Position numbers and translations under genes: made by a program. Shown here piece by piece: positions 11,165-24,201 of a stretch of 64,000 bases of DNA. Position 1 is the stretch's first letter. Every line of letters begins with the position of its first letter. Under the pieces are notes generated by a model. It did not search any database. It saw nothing but the letters and a program-made list of their open reading frames with translations, and was not told where the DNA came from. Source of the DNA: Tyto alba (Eukaryota; Chordata; Aves; Strigiformes; Tytonidae); assembly GCF_018691265.1 (NCBI RefSeq), contig NW_024881330.1:18744886-18808885 (forward strand), in the 5' to 3' direction.

Positions 11165-11758
11165 TGTGGAATCTGGAGTTGATAAGATGGCCTGATTAGC
11201 ACAGGATGGAGCCAGAAGAGGGAGTCTTGTGAAGACAAGACAGCTCTGTAAAGGCTTGTAAAGTTTTAAGGGCCATCTGTCCAGTGAATGACCTTTGCTT
11301 CATTATCCACAAAATGTATATTATATAGGTACAATGTATTATATAGGTACATCGGTCAGCCTAGGGGACAGACCCAAGGAAATGGTATAAATTGGGGGGA
11401 GGGCAAGGAGTGAAGCAAGCAAGCGAGCAGCAAGCTACTGGGCAAGCAACAGACAGAAAGAAGCAAGCAAGTAAGCAGGCCAGATGTATCCCTGACAAAC
11501 TCAGAAGAGACCAATGCAGGACCCCGGACCGGTGATCTCTATTTCTCTATTTTCTCTCTATATCTCTCTTATTTTCTTTTCCCCCCTTTCCCTTCTTACC
11601 ATTAAATAACACAAGGCATACTATACCACTTGCCATAATTAGTTATATACTTAGCCAATTATCATGTATCTAATTAGTACATTGTGGAAAATTAATAAAT
11701 GTTCATGCATGGACTTTGAGACATGTCTCACTGTTGTCTGCTCCATCGAGGATTTACA
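11165..11758 (+). mobile_element. Family-C solo LTR
   Basis: This segment has LTR architecture on the plus strand. It starts TGTGGAATCTGG, has a TATA box in GGTATAAATTGGGG (about 11385-11398), a pyrimidine-rich stretch after the presumed R region (11538-11598), AATAAA at 11694-11699 about 60 bp before the end, and a terminal GAGGATTTACA. An internal imperfect duplication of a TATTATATAGGTAC unit lies at 11316-11350. It is unrelated in sequence to families A and B. The ends are less certain than for the other LTRs: ACAAAT is repeated at 11157-11162 and 11756-11761 but overlaps the expected TG/CA ends, so it may be chance. Confidence 0.65.
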
Positions 11759-11794
11759 AATGTAAGTCAATTGTCTCCCTTGTCTGAGCAGCAC

Positions 11795-12842
11795 ACCAGG
11801 CATCTACCACCTCTCTAAGCAACCTGTTCCAGCATTTCACCACCCTCACTGTAAAAAATGTATTCCTTAGATCTAGCCTATATCTACCTTCTTTTAGTTT
11901 AAAACCATTACACCTTGTCTAACTGCAACAGACTTTATTAAAAAGTTTGTCCCCATCTTTCCTATAAGCACCCCTGAAGCACTTAAAGGCTGAAGTAAGG
12001 TCTCCCCAGAACCTTCTCTTCTCCAGGTTGAACAAACCCAACTCTCTCAGCTTTTCTTCATAGGAGAGCTGTCCCATCCCTCTGATCATTTTTGTGGCCC
12101 TCCTCTGAACCAGCTCTAACACACCTATGCCTTTCCCGTTTTGAGGACTCCAGAGCTGGATGCGGTACTGGAGGTGGGGCCTCATCAGTGCAGTGTAGAG
12201 GGGCAGAATCACCTCCCTTGACCTGTTAGCCAATCTTCTTTTGATGCAGCCCAGGATACAGTTGCCTTTCTGGGCTGTGATTGTACATTGCCAGCTCACG
12301 TCCAGCTTTTCATTCACCAGTACTCACAAGTCCTTCTCTGCAGGGTTGTTCTCAATCCTTTCATCCTCCAGTCTGTATTGATAGCAGGGGTTTCCCTGAC
12401 CCTGGAGTAGGACCTTGCACTTGGCCTTGTTGAACTGCATGAGGTTCACCTGGGCCCACTTCTTGAGCTTCTCCAGTTCCCTCTGGATGACATCCCATCC
12501 CTCAGGTGTGTTGACTGCACAGCTCAGCTTGGTGTTGACTGCAGACATGCTGAGGGTGCACTGGATCCCACTGTCATTGATGAAGACTTTGCTCCTTCAG
12601 TCCCCACTTTTCAGTCCACCTACTTGAAGGGTATGGGAAAAGAAGTTGCCATTGATGATTAAGGCAAAAAAGTTGTTGAGTACCTCATTCTTCTCCTCAT
12701 CTGTTGTTACCAGTTTGCTAGTCATGTTCATTGGGGAGCTTGTATTCATAACATTAATAACCATCCTTGCACAGGGAAGAAAAAACTCCCAGATCCTTCT
12801 TCTAAAAACAGTGAAGAAATTTACATTTTTCAAGAAAAAATA
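11795..12842 (-). mobile_element. CR1 LINE fragment with internal deletion
   Basis: On the minus strand this reads from a linker before the reverse transcriptase (LVTTDEEKNEVLNNFF, about 12660-12720) straight into the region after it (from about 12600 downward), so most of the catalytic core is deleted near 12600-12610. The remaining C-terminal part is well kept, with 132- and 74-codon open frames containing the CR1-typical LGCIKRRLANRSREVILPLY and LMRPHLQYRIQLWSPQ stretches. The 3' tail is absent at 11795; the matching tail in the same orientation is found at 9759-9908. The copy is non-autonomous and dead. Confidence 0.9.
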
Positions 12843-13721
12843 GGATAGTTCCAATACTAAGACTGTGAATGGAGCAAATTTCTATTTCATTATTTTCCTA
12901 AGCAAACATTAGTCAAGAAAAAATGAGTTTTGTTTTCAGTTGTTGTACCTGTGTCTAAAGAATTCTGTCACAATATTTAGGCCAAGTGTTAACAGAAAAC
13001 AAAATGCTAATTATCTATTTATAAAACCATAATACATTGTAGAAACAGTTACAGAAATTTAAAAAGTACAATTCTTATGACAGATGGATAGCTGTGTGAA
13101 AAAAAAAAAATTCTGATTCAGAGTTATACATACAGGATTGCATCTAAAAAAAATATTAATTCCTGGCAGAAAGAAGATGACTGAGAAAAGAGCCCTGGAA
13201 TTAGGAGAGTATCCAAACAATTCTGACTGGGCTCACATCAAACAGATTATTTGTTTCAAAAAATCCATAAGAGAAATAACTTATTTTATTATTATTCTTT
13301 CATGTAATCTAGAGGAACCTTTTATGTGCTGCATATTTATAGTTCCTGGCAAGTTCTATATGTTTACTCTTCAGTGGTCTTCGGGTGACTAACTTGTTAG
13401 TGTCTTGATCTGGTCCTGTATCATATAAGACAGTAAAACTATACACTGATCTCATTTTGTTCAACTTCAAATTCTTAGTCTTAAATCTTGACCAATACCA
13501 ATTAATAGTGACATGACAGTTAGAAAAATATTACATAATTTATTCTTACACTCTGTGCATGTTGAAGACTTGACCTTTGCTGTGGAACTATTCAGCATAG
13601 AACACACCCCAGTAGTGTTTCAATATCTTCTCAGAGTTGTTTGAATGGATGCTCAATATGCAATTAGAGGGCAGTACATGTGCAGAAGAAATAAAGACAT
13701 GAAACCTTGGGAAGGTTGTTC
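12843..13721. other. Unique AT-rich non-coding DNA
   Basis: No gene or recognised element is seen. An 84-codon open frame at 13138-13392 has no family resemblance and is likely chance. Confidence 0.6.
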
Positions 13722-13726
13722 AGATC
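13722..13726. repeat. Target-site duplication AGATC (left)
   Basis: AGATC is repeated exactly at 14218-14222 on the other side of the LTR. The match fixes the LTR end at 13727. Confidence 0.8.
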
Positions 13727-14217
13727 TGTTGTCATTTGAGCCTACTCAGCAGCTAAATGCCACGCAGTTGCTCACCCACCCTCCCCTGACTTGGGAATGG
13801 GGAGGGAATCGGAGGGGCAAAGGGAGACTCACAGGTTGAGATAAAAACAGTTCAATAACAGTAACAGAATAATACACAGCAGTATCAGCAGGTAATGTAC
13901 AATACAGCTGCTCACCACCTACCGACCAACAAACACCCACCTGCTCCCAGCCAGCAATCCCAAACACAAAGGCACCACAACAACACTCCAAAAAGTGGCA
14001 GCCCCTCCCAGCCCACTCCTGCCTTTATATAGTGAGCGCAATGTCACATGACATGGCATATCGGCCAATCCAGGCCCAGCCCTCCAGCTGTGCTCCCCCC
14101 GCCCCCGCACACAGGTGAGGGCACTGGGACCTGGGGAGCCCCTGGGGTCTCAGTGTGCTGCAGCACTCCTCCCGCTGCCAAACCAACAGGAACTCTATTC
14201 CAGCCCGAACCAGGACA
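13727..14217 (-). mobile_element. Family-B solo LTR
   Basis: This LTR of 491 bp runs on the minus strand from TG at 14217 to CA at 13727. It aligns over its whole length with the reverse complement of 39742-40236. A minus-strand TATA box (complement of CCTTTATATAG, 14022-14032) precedes the presumed transcription start. It is flanked by a perfect 5-bp duplication AGATC (13722-13726, 14218-14222), so this is an intact solo LTR left after recombination between the two LTRs of a provirus. Short open frames of 60-81 codons on both strands inside it are incidental. Confidence 0.88.
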
Positions 14218-14222
14218 AGATC
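14218..14222. repeat. Target-site duplication AGATC (right)
   Basis: Exact partner of 13722-13726, abutting the LTR end CCAGGACA. Confidence 0.8.
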
Positions 14223-16295
14223 GTGAGCTTAATCAAAGTGATCTGGATTTATTGTTACAGATGCATTTCTTCACCAGAGCAGTTGACCTCTGAGTAGGTG
14301 TCTTTCACTGCATCCAAGGGTTCAGGTCCCCTGGGTTTCCATATCCAAGGTTTGAGTACAGTATTTTGTTCCTCTGTGATCTGCATAGAAAAGTTTCTTC
14401 TCAGCATGCAAAAGATTGGTGCAAATATAGATCTGGGAGATGGGTAGGAATTGCTCTTGGCTCCTTTAGTTTCTACCCAAACACAGTGAAACTAGTTACC
14501 CAAATTAGATGCTGAACTCAAATGGCTGAAGTCAAGTAGTGGAGCACTCTCCTCTCCCTGTATTTCTCAGTGTTGCTCTATAGATAAAAATCTACATTAC
14601 AGAACAACATTTTTTCCTCTTCAAATGAAAAATATGGATTTGAGAGGGTTTTTTTAAGATGTCTGATATGTCATACCAGCTACCTTGTCACTTCTGAATC
14701 ACTCACTGTGTTCTAGGCCTAACTACTCCCACTGAAAATGTTGAGAGGAGTTATTTATTTTTGTTACAATAAGAGTATTATTATGAGTATTCATATTAGA
14801 AGAAGTTACAGCAGCATTTGTTTTTTATATCTTTGTACTGAAATATTCCTGTCAAAAGTCCATTCCTTACCAGCATTCAAACAGACTGTTCATGAATAAA
14901 GTACAGAACCAAAAAAGGGAAACCTTTCTAGGTAAATATTAGCCAAATAATCTAGATTTATCAGAGGAATGGAAAATATTCAGATTATTAAAGATGGATT
15001 TTCTTGTCTATATTTTTTTATATTATTAAAAAATTAAAAGATAAATTAAAAAAAAAGATAACTATTAAAGGAAAATTAAATGCAAAGTGAAAAGTGGCAA
15101 TAAAACTAGTCATTATAACAGCATTATCTATTTTTAATTTCCTCTAACTCTGATATTTTCATGTTAGACTCTTGTTTTCAACTTCTTTAAGAACTCAGAA
15201 AACGTCAAGAATCATCAAATCCTAATGATTATAAGCCTCATATCAGACACCTGACCTGCATAAAAAGATAGAAGTGATTTATTCAGCAAGATGCATTCCC
15301 CATGCCAACTGTGTATTCTTCGAAGATTCATGTATGTGTTATATCTTATTTGTTTAACAAATAAAAATAAACTTTATAGGCCATATAAGTGAAAGGTAGA
15401 TTACCTAAATATGAATTAAAGTTTTTAATATCACTAAGTAAAATATAGACTTATTTAAATAATTTAGTATCCACTGATATCTGGATTTCTATTAGTGAAA
15501 CATAGATAACAACAAATTTTACAGGACACAATAGAAGTAAAATATCTACTACTTTAAAGGACTTTATTGCAGCTGTTTCTCTTCAGCAATGGACACCTCT
15601 CAATAAAAGCCTAAATTAAGCTGACTCTCAACCAAATTTCCTCCATAGTTCTCTAAGGAGCATCCTTGTGTAGCAAGCACAGTTTGTAGAGCAGCTGATG
15701 AAGTTTACTCTTTGTCTGTGGCTGTCTTCCTCTACCACATTGACTCTTGGATCCAGAGCAAGGTAACACTAACCTATAAACCTAGAACCAGTGGAATGTT
15801 TAATTTCTTATGAAATAAATACTGTAAGTCTTTATTGACTAATGACTTGTGAAATAAATTTTGTAATTCCCTATTTACTTCCTCTTTTTTAGTCTCATCC
15901 CAAGTCAGGAAAGGTTAATATACAATTTAATACTTTATCAGACCAAGATTTTTTACTTTACTATTTATTTACTTTAACTTTACTCAGATTTTATTTATTT
16001 TAAGTATTGTTTAAAATGGAAAGAAATTTTGAAGCTACATCTTAATTATCATTGAAAAGTGTCTTAACACATTGTTTGAGTGCTGGCTGTTTGGGAATAT
16101 TGTGTCAATGCATGGATATGTTCAATGTAAAATAAGATTTATTGCTTGGAAACTAAAAAGATCGGCTAAAAGTCCGCACAGCATAATGTGTAAATATCGT
16201 GACACACTCTACCTATATGTTTAATAGGAACATCTGTTTTTCTGCCTAGAAATGAGTAATATAACCATGAATGGTTTCACATGGTAAAACAACAG
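14223..16295. other. Unique AT-rich non-coding DNA
   Basis: No gene, no open frame of note and no recognised repeat. The stretch is strongly AT-rich, with an A/T-only patch around 15010-15060. Confidence 0.6.
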
Positions 16296-16842
16296 CAGAG
16301 AAGGGAAGTTATCTTCCCTTTGTACTTGGCACTAGTGAGACTCAAATATGGTATTCAGTTTTAGGCCCCTCACTACAAGAGAGAGATTGAGGTGCTGGAA
16401 CATGTCCAAAGAAGAAGGGTCTAGACAAGAAGTTCTATGAGGATCAGCTGAGAGAACTGGTATTATTTAGTCTGGAAAAATGGAGGCTGAGGGGAGACCT
16501 TATCACCCTCCACAACTACCTGAAAAGCTGTTGCAGTGAGGTGGACATGAGCTGCTTTTCCCAAGTAACAAACAACAAGACAAGAGGAAGCAGCCTCATG
16601 TTATGCCAGGGGAGATTTAGATTAGATATTAGGAAAAATTTCTTCAAGCATGGGGTTATCAAGCATTGGAGCAGGCTGCTCAGGGAAGTAGTTGAGTCAC
16701 CATCCCTGGGAGGTATTTAAAAGATGTGTACATGTGGCGCTTAGGGTCATGGTGTAGTGGTGGATTTGGCATTTATGTTAACTGGTTGGACTCAATGATC
16801 TTAAAGGTCTTTTTCAACCTAAATGATTCTATGGTTCTATGA
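16296..16842 (+). mobile_element. CR1 LINE 3' segment with tail
   Basis: This is a 5'-truncated CR1 copy. It begins in the C-terminal part of ORF2 (around GGAAGTTATCTTCCC), passes through the well-conserved CTCAGAG-like and GATTTAGATTAGATATTAGG stretches (16614-16633), and ends in the 3' UTR with GATTCTATGGTTCTATG at about 16826-16842, the diagnostic CR1 tail. Stop codons in all frames show it is dead. It differs in its 3' UTR from the copies at 35109 and 55660, so it probably belongs to another CR1 subfamily. Confidence 0.92.
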
Positions 16843-17189
16843 TCATTTATAGGATTAATAATATGTGATAAGGCATATCAATATTTCTCATTGGAAGATC
16901 TTACTAAGTGGAGAGTCACAGAATGAAAACTGAAGAAGCACTTGAAAGGTGATGAGGAAGCTGCCAGAGGAGAATGAGTTGGGTGAGTACAACTGCCCTA
17001 GTGCCTCCAATTGGAAAACTGTGCCATGAGCTTAGGAAATGGCTAAAAGGAGCTGAAGATCCGGTAGCCGACATATAGGAACCAGAGAGGGATTGGATTC
17101 ATGGTAGAAAAGGTGATCAAAACTGTCACTCATATATATAGCCTCAATGATTGACATAAGGAAAGAAATATTTTTCTTTACATGAATTG
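16843..17189. other. Unique non-coding DNA
   Basis: Nothing recognised. Composition is intermediate between the AT-rich background and the GC-rich island that follows. Confidence 0.5.
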
Positions 17190-17760
17190 GAGGAAATTAG
17201 TAGAAATTTTTAGGCAAACCCTCACCTGGAGGTCTGGCTGCCAGGACTATGGGCCAGCTCTGAGCCAGGGAAGCAGAAGGCATCCCCCTTCCCCTGGGGA
17301 GCAGCTTCCAGGCAGTGCTATGGGGAAGTCATGGCCAGGGCCCACCCCAGCTCACTGGGAGCTGCTTTCCAAATGAGGGTCTAAAGCCTGAGCTACAGAC
17401 CCCATTGCACTGTTCCCTGCCCTACCAGGCCCTGGTTACAGTCCCACCATGGGCTGATGTTCTGTCCTGGCCTTGCCGATCCTCATGGAGGTGCCTGGAT
17501 GCCAGGGGCTAGAGCAGTTCCTTCCTACCTGCCCTGCTTCTGCCAGGGACAGTGGAGCAGACCCTGGCCACAAGGCTTTTGAGGCTCTCAGTGCTTTTGG
17601 GGGACCCTGACAATGCCTGGCCCTCAGGAGCCACCAGCTCCTTGACTATATTTTTCCTGCTTTGGATGTGTCAGCAGGGCCCTGCAGGTGGACATTCATC
17701 CCTCCCATTCTGGGAGACAAGTCTAGTTCCTTCAGGATGCAAAACCCCTTCATGATCTAC
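17190..17760. other. GC-rich island, unidentified
   Basis: A block of about 570 bp that is clearly richer in G and C than the DNA on either side, with many CCAGG, CCTGG, CAGGG and CCCTG words but few CpG. That argues against a CpG-island promoter or against its being young and unmethylated. Short open frames on the plus strand (60-67 codons) have no family resemblance. It is not recognisable as CR1 or as any of the LTR families here. It could be an old GC-rich retroelement part or a decayed minisatellite. Confidence 0.5.
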
Positions 17761-19430
17761 ATGCAGTTTACTATAGTTTAGTTAAGTGCTGCTTCAAAGT
17801 GGGGAAAAATGCAGAAGGATTATGGCCAAGAAACAAAACAAATTCTATTTAATTTTATTTTGTTTATGTCTATTACCTTGACCATTAGTCTCACTTCTCT
17901 AAGATATAATTTTTACAATAGATGAAAGGTAATATGATTGCTTGTAACTGCCAGTTGAATTCTAGTAGGACTTTACATAGCAATATGATAGACCTAAAGG
18001 GTTTAAGCAATTTTGGGGAAAGTTTGTCTTTGGACGTGTCACAGCAAATCCTGGTATGTTTTAATGCTTTGGTCAAAACTGTTCACAAACTGGTTATAAT
18101 AAAAAAGAGGGGAAAAGAGAGAAAGAAAAGACAAAAAGAATTAGGCTCTGGTCCATGTTTTCAGAACTATTACTTTTCAGAATAATTACAGGAAACACAG
18201 TGACCTCTTGCTTGTATTTTCTTCAAAGAGAGAGACTAGAAACCTAATGACAAAAGCAAAGATCAGAGAAAAAGATTTGCCAGAACATAAGGAAATACAT
18301 AAAACTTACCAAAAAAATATCAATTTCCTTTAGAGTTCTGAGATCTGCCACCAAATCTTGAATATAACAAATGCACAGCTATGAGTGAAATCAGTCAGCA
18401 CAAACAGAAACATAAATTATGTTGCATGAGGTTGTTTTATTCTCATAATCTGTCAACCCAGGTCAATCAATACTGAAATTAAATGAGAAATAAGTAACAC
18501 TTTGATCCTGCTTTCAGAAGGAGTAAGTCTGGAAGTCCATAAAACTGAATAAGAATTTATATATTAGAATAAAAGAAGCCAAAGAGAACATGCCCTAGGA
18601 TCTAAATAATGCCAGAGGAAATGCTTTTCCTGTTTCTTGAGCAAAGCAGAACTAATATTTCAAGTGGCAGAAACTTAGTAAATTTAATTAGAAGGTACTT
18701 ACAGTAATAAGATGCATTTCTGAGAACACAGAGATTATAGTTTTATTATGTTATATTTTAATTATTTTAATATTATTTAATATTAATACAAATTTAAAAT
18801 AGTCAATACTTATTTTAATATTTAATTAATTGTTACTATCTCACCTTTATTCAGAATTTGATAATAATATTACAAAGTAAAAAGCCAATGGTTAGGCAGG
18901 AGCTAGTACTAGATAAACCCTTTCTTTTTTCATCTTGATTATAAAAGATGTTTTTTGTTAGCTTAATATAAGAACTTAATTTAAGGAATATTAATATTAA
19001 TTGGAGACTTTCTTAATTTGCACACAGTGTGCACTGCAAATGAATAATGCTTGAACTACTGCATTTAACAGCTAGGATTGTTTAACGTAGCTAAAAATGA
19101 ATTGTCACATTTGAAGCTATCCTTAGTTAGACGCATGCGGATATGTCACCTTGGAAAGTTTATTTCCTTCTTGTTCTCACTTTATTTCTGTGATGCAGTA
19201 ATCTGCTGATGCACAACTAGTATCCAATTATTACAAACATTACACCATATATCTAACAATCCTTTGATCATCTCTTTCAAAAGTGTAAAGCCCTGGGTTT
19301 GCAAGAGAGGTGGGAAAATTGAACATATATGTAAACAGAAAATTGAATCTATGCAATGACGGAAAACTAAAAGTTAAGGGTACAACATCAACACATGAAG
19401 TGTATTACATCGGTAACTTTTTTCTTTTTC
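17761..19430. other. Unique AT-rich non-coding DNA
   Basis: No gene or repeat recognised. The stretch 18735-18835 is almost pure A/T with TAATATTA-type words. Confidence 0.6.
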
Positions 19431-19589
19431 TGAATGTGGTGGTGTGACCCATCCCTCCAACCTGACCTGCATTTGCTGTAACCCTGCTCAAGTGATAACC
19501 ACCAGTGGTGTTTGTAAGGGATGTATCTGGTCATGTAGATTCAGAGGAGATGGAAAACAATAGAATAACCAAGGGCAAATTTGAGCAAT
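19431..19589. other. Possible retroelement DNA upstream of CR1 tail
   Basis: It opens with AATGTGGTGGTGTGACCC and has higher GC than its surroundings. It may be the upstream part of the CR1 copy whose tail follows, or an LTR remnant. I cannot decide between these. Confidence 0.25.
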
Positions 19590-19722
19590 GCACCCACCTA
19601 ACCACATCTGGACATAGACATGAGTAACCTGCTCTGTCTCATCCTGCTTTGAGCAGAAAAGTTGGATAAGACAATCTCCAGAGGTACCTCCCAACCTCAA
19701 AGATTCTGAGATTTTATGAAAA
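19590..19722 (+). mobile_element. CR1-type 3' end
   Basis: The stretch reads CCTGCTTTGAGCAGAAAAG, then TTGGATAAGACAATCTCCAG, AGGTACCTCCCAACCTC and AAAGATTCTGAGATTTTATG. This is the layout of a CR1 3' UTR (rule: TTGGACTAGATGA..., ...CCTTCCAACCTC, tail), followed by a decayed ATTCTATG-like tail. The copy is older or of a different subfamily than those at 35109 and 55660. Confidence 0.7.
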
Positions 19723-22700
19723 TTCATATGAAAGATTTTACAATGATGTCCTTTTGTATTTTATGCAATTCCATTACTTCTTATAAAATGAATATTGTTC
19801 CAAGTAGGCCTAGCAGTGGCAATTCATTTAACCTGACAAGCAAGTGTGTCCCAAATTCAGCAACATTAAAAACTACACTGCAAAGTAATAAGGGCTTATT
19901 CTACTTGACCTCCTCAAGAACTCTAACACAGAACTGGATCATAAATATGCACAACATGGCAGATGTCAAGCCTCATGAATACATATAAATATTCATCAAC
20001 TTATGGAATTCTTAGCTACCCACTGATAGTGTTTACATTTGAACAAGAAAATCAAAGCATTATACCCACATGCTTAAAACATAATTCATAATATGAAAAG
20101 TAATTATCACATGAGAAAGGCTTTATGGCTATTAAAATATTAATCCCTGTGGGACAATTCAATCTTCTCATAGTAATGAAAGGTTCTTTAAAATAAAACT
20201 AGAAAAGATGTCAAAGAGAAAGATACCTAAACTTTGAAAGTAGTTTTCAGGTAATTGTAAGGGTTTTTAAAAATTTTCAGCTATTTCAGTGTTCTTTAAA
20301 TAAGAGGTTTAAAACTTTTTAAGAAAATGTTAAGCTAAGCCAAGAGTCAGCATCCCTAAATTCTGTTCCTGTATCAATTATAATATACAATATTGAACAC
20401 AAGTAAACCAGTGACATAGTCCATATTTATCAAGTCAATAGCTTTATGACTTCTTTAGAGTCTGATATGTACCCAACTATTGTAGATCAACTCTAAGCTA
20501 ATTTGTATTCTGAATTTAAAGTTATCTGATGACTAAATTCTTAGGGTCATTTCACTCCATAGAGACCTCTCATAGATTTTGTTTGTTTGTTTGTTTTAGG
20601 TACTCCTTTGGATTACATCTAATCTGTTTTAATAAGTTTTATCTATTTACAAATTAAAACTAAACTTTCAAGTACTGAATATTAAATTCTCTTTCCTGGA
20701 GCTGTTCCTTGCACAGTTTTGGCCCAAGTCACCAAGGACTCTCCAAAATTATACCCGAGTGCAGCATGGGTTAGGAAACACTCTCAATAGAAAATTTTCA
20801 TGTGACCACTTTGTTTCAAAGGTTAAGAAAATGTAAAAATAAGTGGTCAGGCAATGTTTTGTCTTAGTGCAAAAGAACAACCCTGCCTAATTAATTAATA
20901 TAAATGGTCTACCACTAAAAGAAGCAACCCTTCAACTTCCACTTCAGAGTTCCTGCCCTCTCTCTTGTACCAGTAGTAGTGTCTGCCTGAACTCATGAGT
21001 TAGTTTAGGGAGTTAAAATATTAGAAGACCATATAAATCTGTTTGGAGTTTTCTTCCTTCTGGATTTCTCCTTGGATCAGCTGACCCAAAGAATAACGAC
21101 CAAAGTTTAGAGAAAATGATGGAAGTATTAGAAGGGAACTGCAGATAGGGAAACTGTACTGCCAACTTTAACAGCAGCTACTCAGTAAACTGGTTCAGCT
21201 GCTATGTCATATTGCATTCACAGCTTCTACTTTTGTACTTTTCATATCTAAAATTAAGTGAAACTGCATGTTTGCTTGGCATCTATGATGTATCTTCCAC
21301 AACTGCCCCTTTCTCAGGTTTTAGGGTATATATGGAAAATGCTCTAATCAGTCTGTCAGGAGTCTGATGCCTTGGGCACTTAAAAGTTAATTCTTGTCTT
21401 GCCTATTTAGGCATCTGGATCATTGTGTCTTGTGCTTTTGTGTGCATCAATAAATTCACATTAAACATTTCATGAAACATTAGTTAACCTTAATATATTT
21501 AATATTTTTTGGTACATACAAGCCTTCATCAGAAACTAACAGCAGACATGGATTACCCATTTAACAGTAACAAACTATCTTCCTCAGTCCACTGTAAATT
21601 TTAGGGGATTTTCTGTTACAGAAATTCCATTTAATATAGCTTGTGATATCTATGAGTGTTCACACCTCCAAAAACTGACCCCTGAACCAGTGTGTACACT
21701 ACTAGATATAAGGTCATAGTCTAACCCTGTCCAGACTTCATAATGAGTCTCAGAACACTCAGACATGTATCTTCACTATGCACTGATATTAATAAACAGT
21801 ATCTCTCAACTGATTTATGTACTTTTCTCTGAATAATTTATTTTAGATTTTCCTTACAGTTCTGTGCACAAAATAATCAATATCTTTATGAGAAATATCT
21901 CAAAGAAATAGAAGGGGTACTGATGTGTGTAGTACTGAAAAATGTCTTCCAAATATAGACAAGAGCCAGTAGATGAGGTTCTATAGAAAAATATTTTCAC
22001 TTTAACTTAGTCTGCAACATAAAGCAATCCTCCAGTAACAGTGTTTTTCAGAATGAGATCTACTAAATCACATTCACTTTAGGTGTTGTCCAACCCTATA
22101 TAATCTCTTGCTCTTCTGAAGCATTTGAAAATATGCTCATTCTTCAGAATACAGATATTCTCAGACAAACAATTTATCTATTTCTCCATCCTGCACCAAC
22201 AAAATATCTGAGCACAAAGGAATGTATCATTGTTGCTGTATGACTGGCACATTAAAAGGATTTTGGAGGGGAATATGTCAGAGCACAACATAATTTAGTG
22301 CTATATGTCAGCTGCAGAAAATATTTGAAAGTTCAGTGGCACCAATAGAAGCAAATATAATGCTGCAGGACAGAGAAAGGACACATATTTTTACCTGTAG
22401 GCAGCATTATACAGAAGACAATTTTAGTTTAGACTAAGAAAATGACCCATTTAATAGAAGCCTTTTACATAAGGAAATTCTTGGAATGCTTAAACCAAAG
22501 AATAGCTTAGACATGTGAGATGTGTTTGATTTGGGATGTGAAACTTACTCCCGCCATTGTAAAATTAAATGAGACATTTTAATTTTCTCTGAAATGTTTA
22601 TTATTTGCTGACATACACTTCTATGCTACACTAAATGTGGCCCAGTACTAATGACTATCAGTACAGTAAATAATGTTCACCTGGCATATATGCACCTGTC

Positions 22701-24201
22701 ACAGGCCTCTATCTCATCTTGTAAATGGAGTTTGTAATACATGGTTAGCTGCTTTCACATAGCATATTGGTTCTGATTCTTTCAAGAAGCAATTGACCCA
22801 CTTTTTGATGCTAATCAAAACAAATCCTTTATCATATTCAGACTAGAATATATGATTATATATTGTTTCTGCTACATGTTTAAATGACTAACATAAAAAA
22901 ACAAAATCATGGTAATGATAAATGCACTCTATAATCACTATTTTCAGACAATTTCCACATTGCTTAAAATACACATACAAATTTTGTAGACAAATTTAGA
23001 ATGTAAAGCAAAAATTGAAAATAAAAAAGGTGCTGCATAAAGAAGAATGTTCTAAATTTTTAAAATTTTATATAGCATTTTTAAATCTTTTACACAGCTA
23101 TACATATATTTACAAGACATTTTATTCTATGTTAATGGTGAAAACTTGTGAATAAGTAGAATGTGAATTTGTAGAACATCTTTCTGAAGTCCTGGGAATA
23201 ACAAAAATGTCCCCAGAATGTAAATTAAAAAAACCTCTATTTGCTTTTATTGTTCATTTCCAGCTCAAAGCCAAAAAAATTTCTTTTATTCAGATCATTA
23301 GAGTTATATGATAAATCTGGTACCCTGTGGACCATGAATTTAATAATAAGTATTTAACCTCCAAGGATGAAAAATAACCTTGCCATCTTCAGACAGATAT
23401 TAACCAACTGGAAATACAATAAATGTAGTCTCTTATGCAGTTTCTTGAATATTCACTCTTTAATTTAAAAAACAGTATTTGATGAACATGCTAGGAATAT
23501 CTAAAATGGCATACAGATTGAATTATTTTATTTAATTACCAGTATCTGAAAAATATTAGTATTGGTGTAGTTTAAGTGTTTTCTTACTTGAAACACAGAT
23601 TTTCTGAAATTTGTAATGGTAGAATATTCTTGTTGTGATTTTATAGATTCCCTACAGAAGTTCATAGATCAATACACAACTGTTTTTTCTAACTTTAGTT
23701 TAAATCATCTTGATGTTTTCACTTATTCTTAGCATCATGGAAAAATAAAATATGAAAGAAACAGAGTCTTTCTAAAGTCATACTCTGATATTAAGATTAA
23801 AGTTATCTGCTCAGTATTTGTCACTGTTGTTATACCAATTCATTTTTACCTGTATTACTAAGTGCAAAACACAATTGCAAGAAACATGGGTTTTTTATGT
23901 AAATAAAGTTACATTTTGAAAATTTGTACACACTATGGTATCATTATTATATACTGGAACAAAAGCTTGTCCACTATCACTGGTTAGAACATCACTTAAG
24001 CTCCAGTTTTCATTTGTACTAAATTGACATTTGGGGCCAAATTGTTTAATACGCATTATAAAAACCTTTAAGGTGTTTTCATCAACAGTTCTATTTACGG
24101 AATTTGTCAGACAAAATTACATTGTACTAAAACTTATCAGCTAGCTCAAATGTAGTGAATCACTGAAGAAAATAAGTCTTTGAGATATAGGAGCCATTTA
24201 A
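19723..24201. other. Long unique AT-rich non-coding stretch
   Basis: About 4.5 kb with no gene, no open frame above 90 codons and no recognised mobile element. A short (GTTT)n run lies at 20581-20597. The lack of repeats over this length makes it a place to look for conserved non-coding elements, which need cross-species alignment. Confidence 0.6.
20581..20597. repeat. (GTTT)n microsatellite
   Basis: About four GTTT units, short. Confidence 0.85.
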
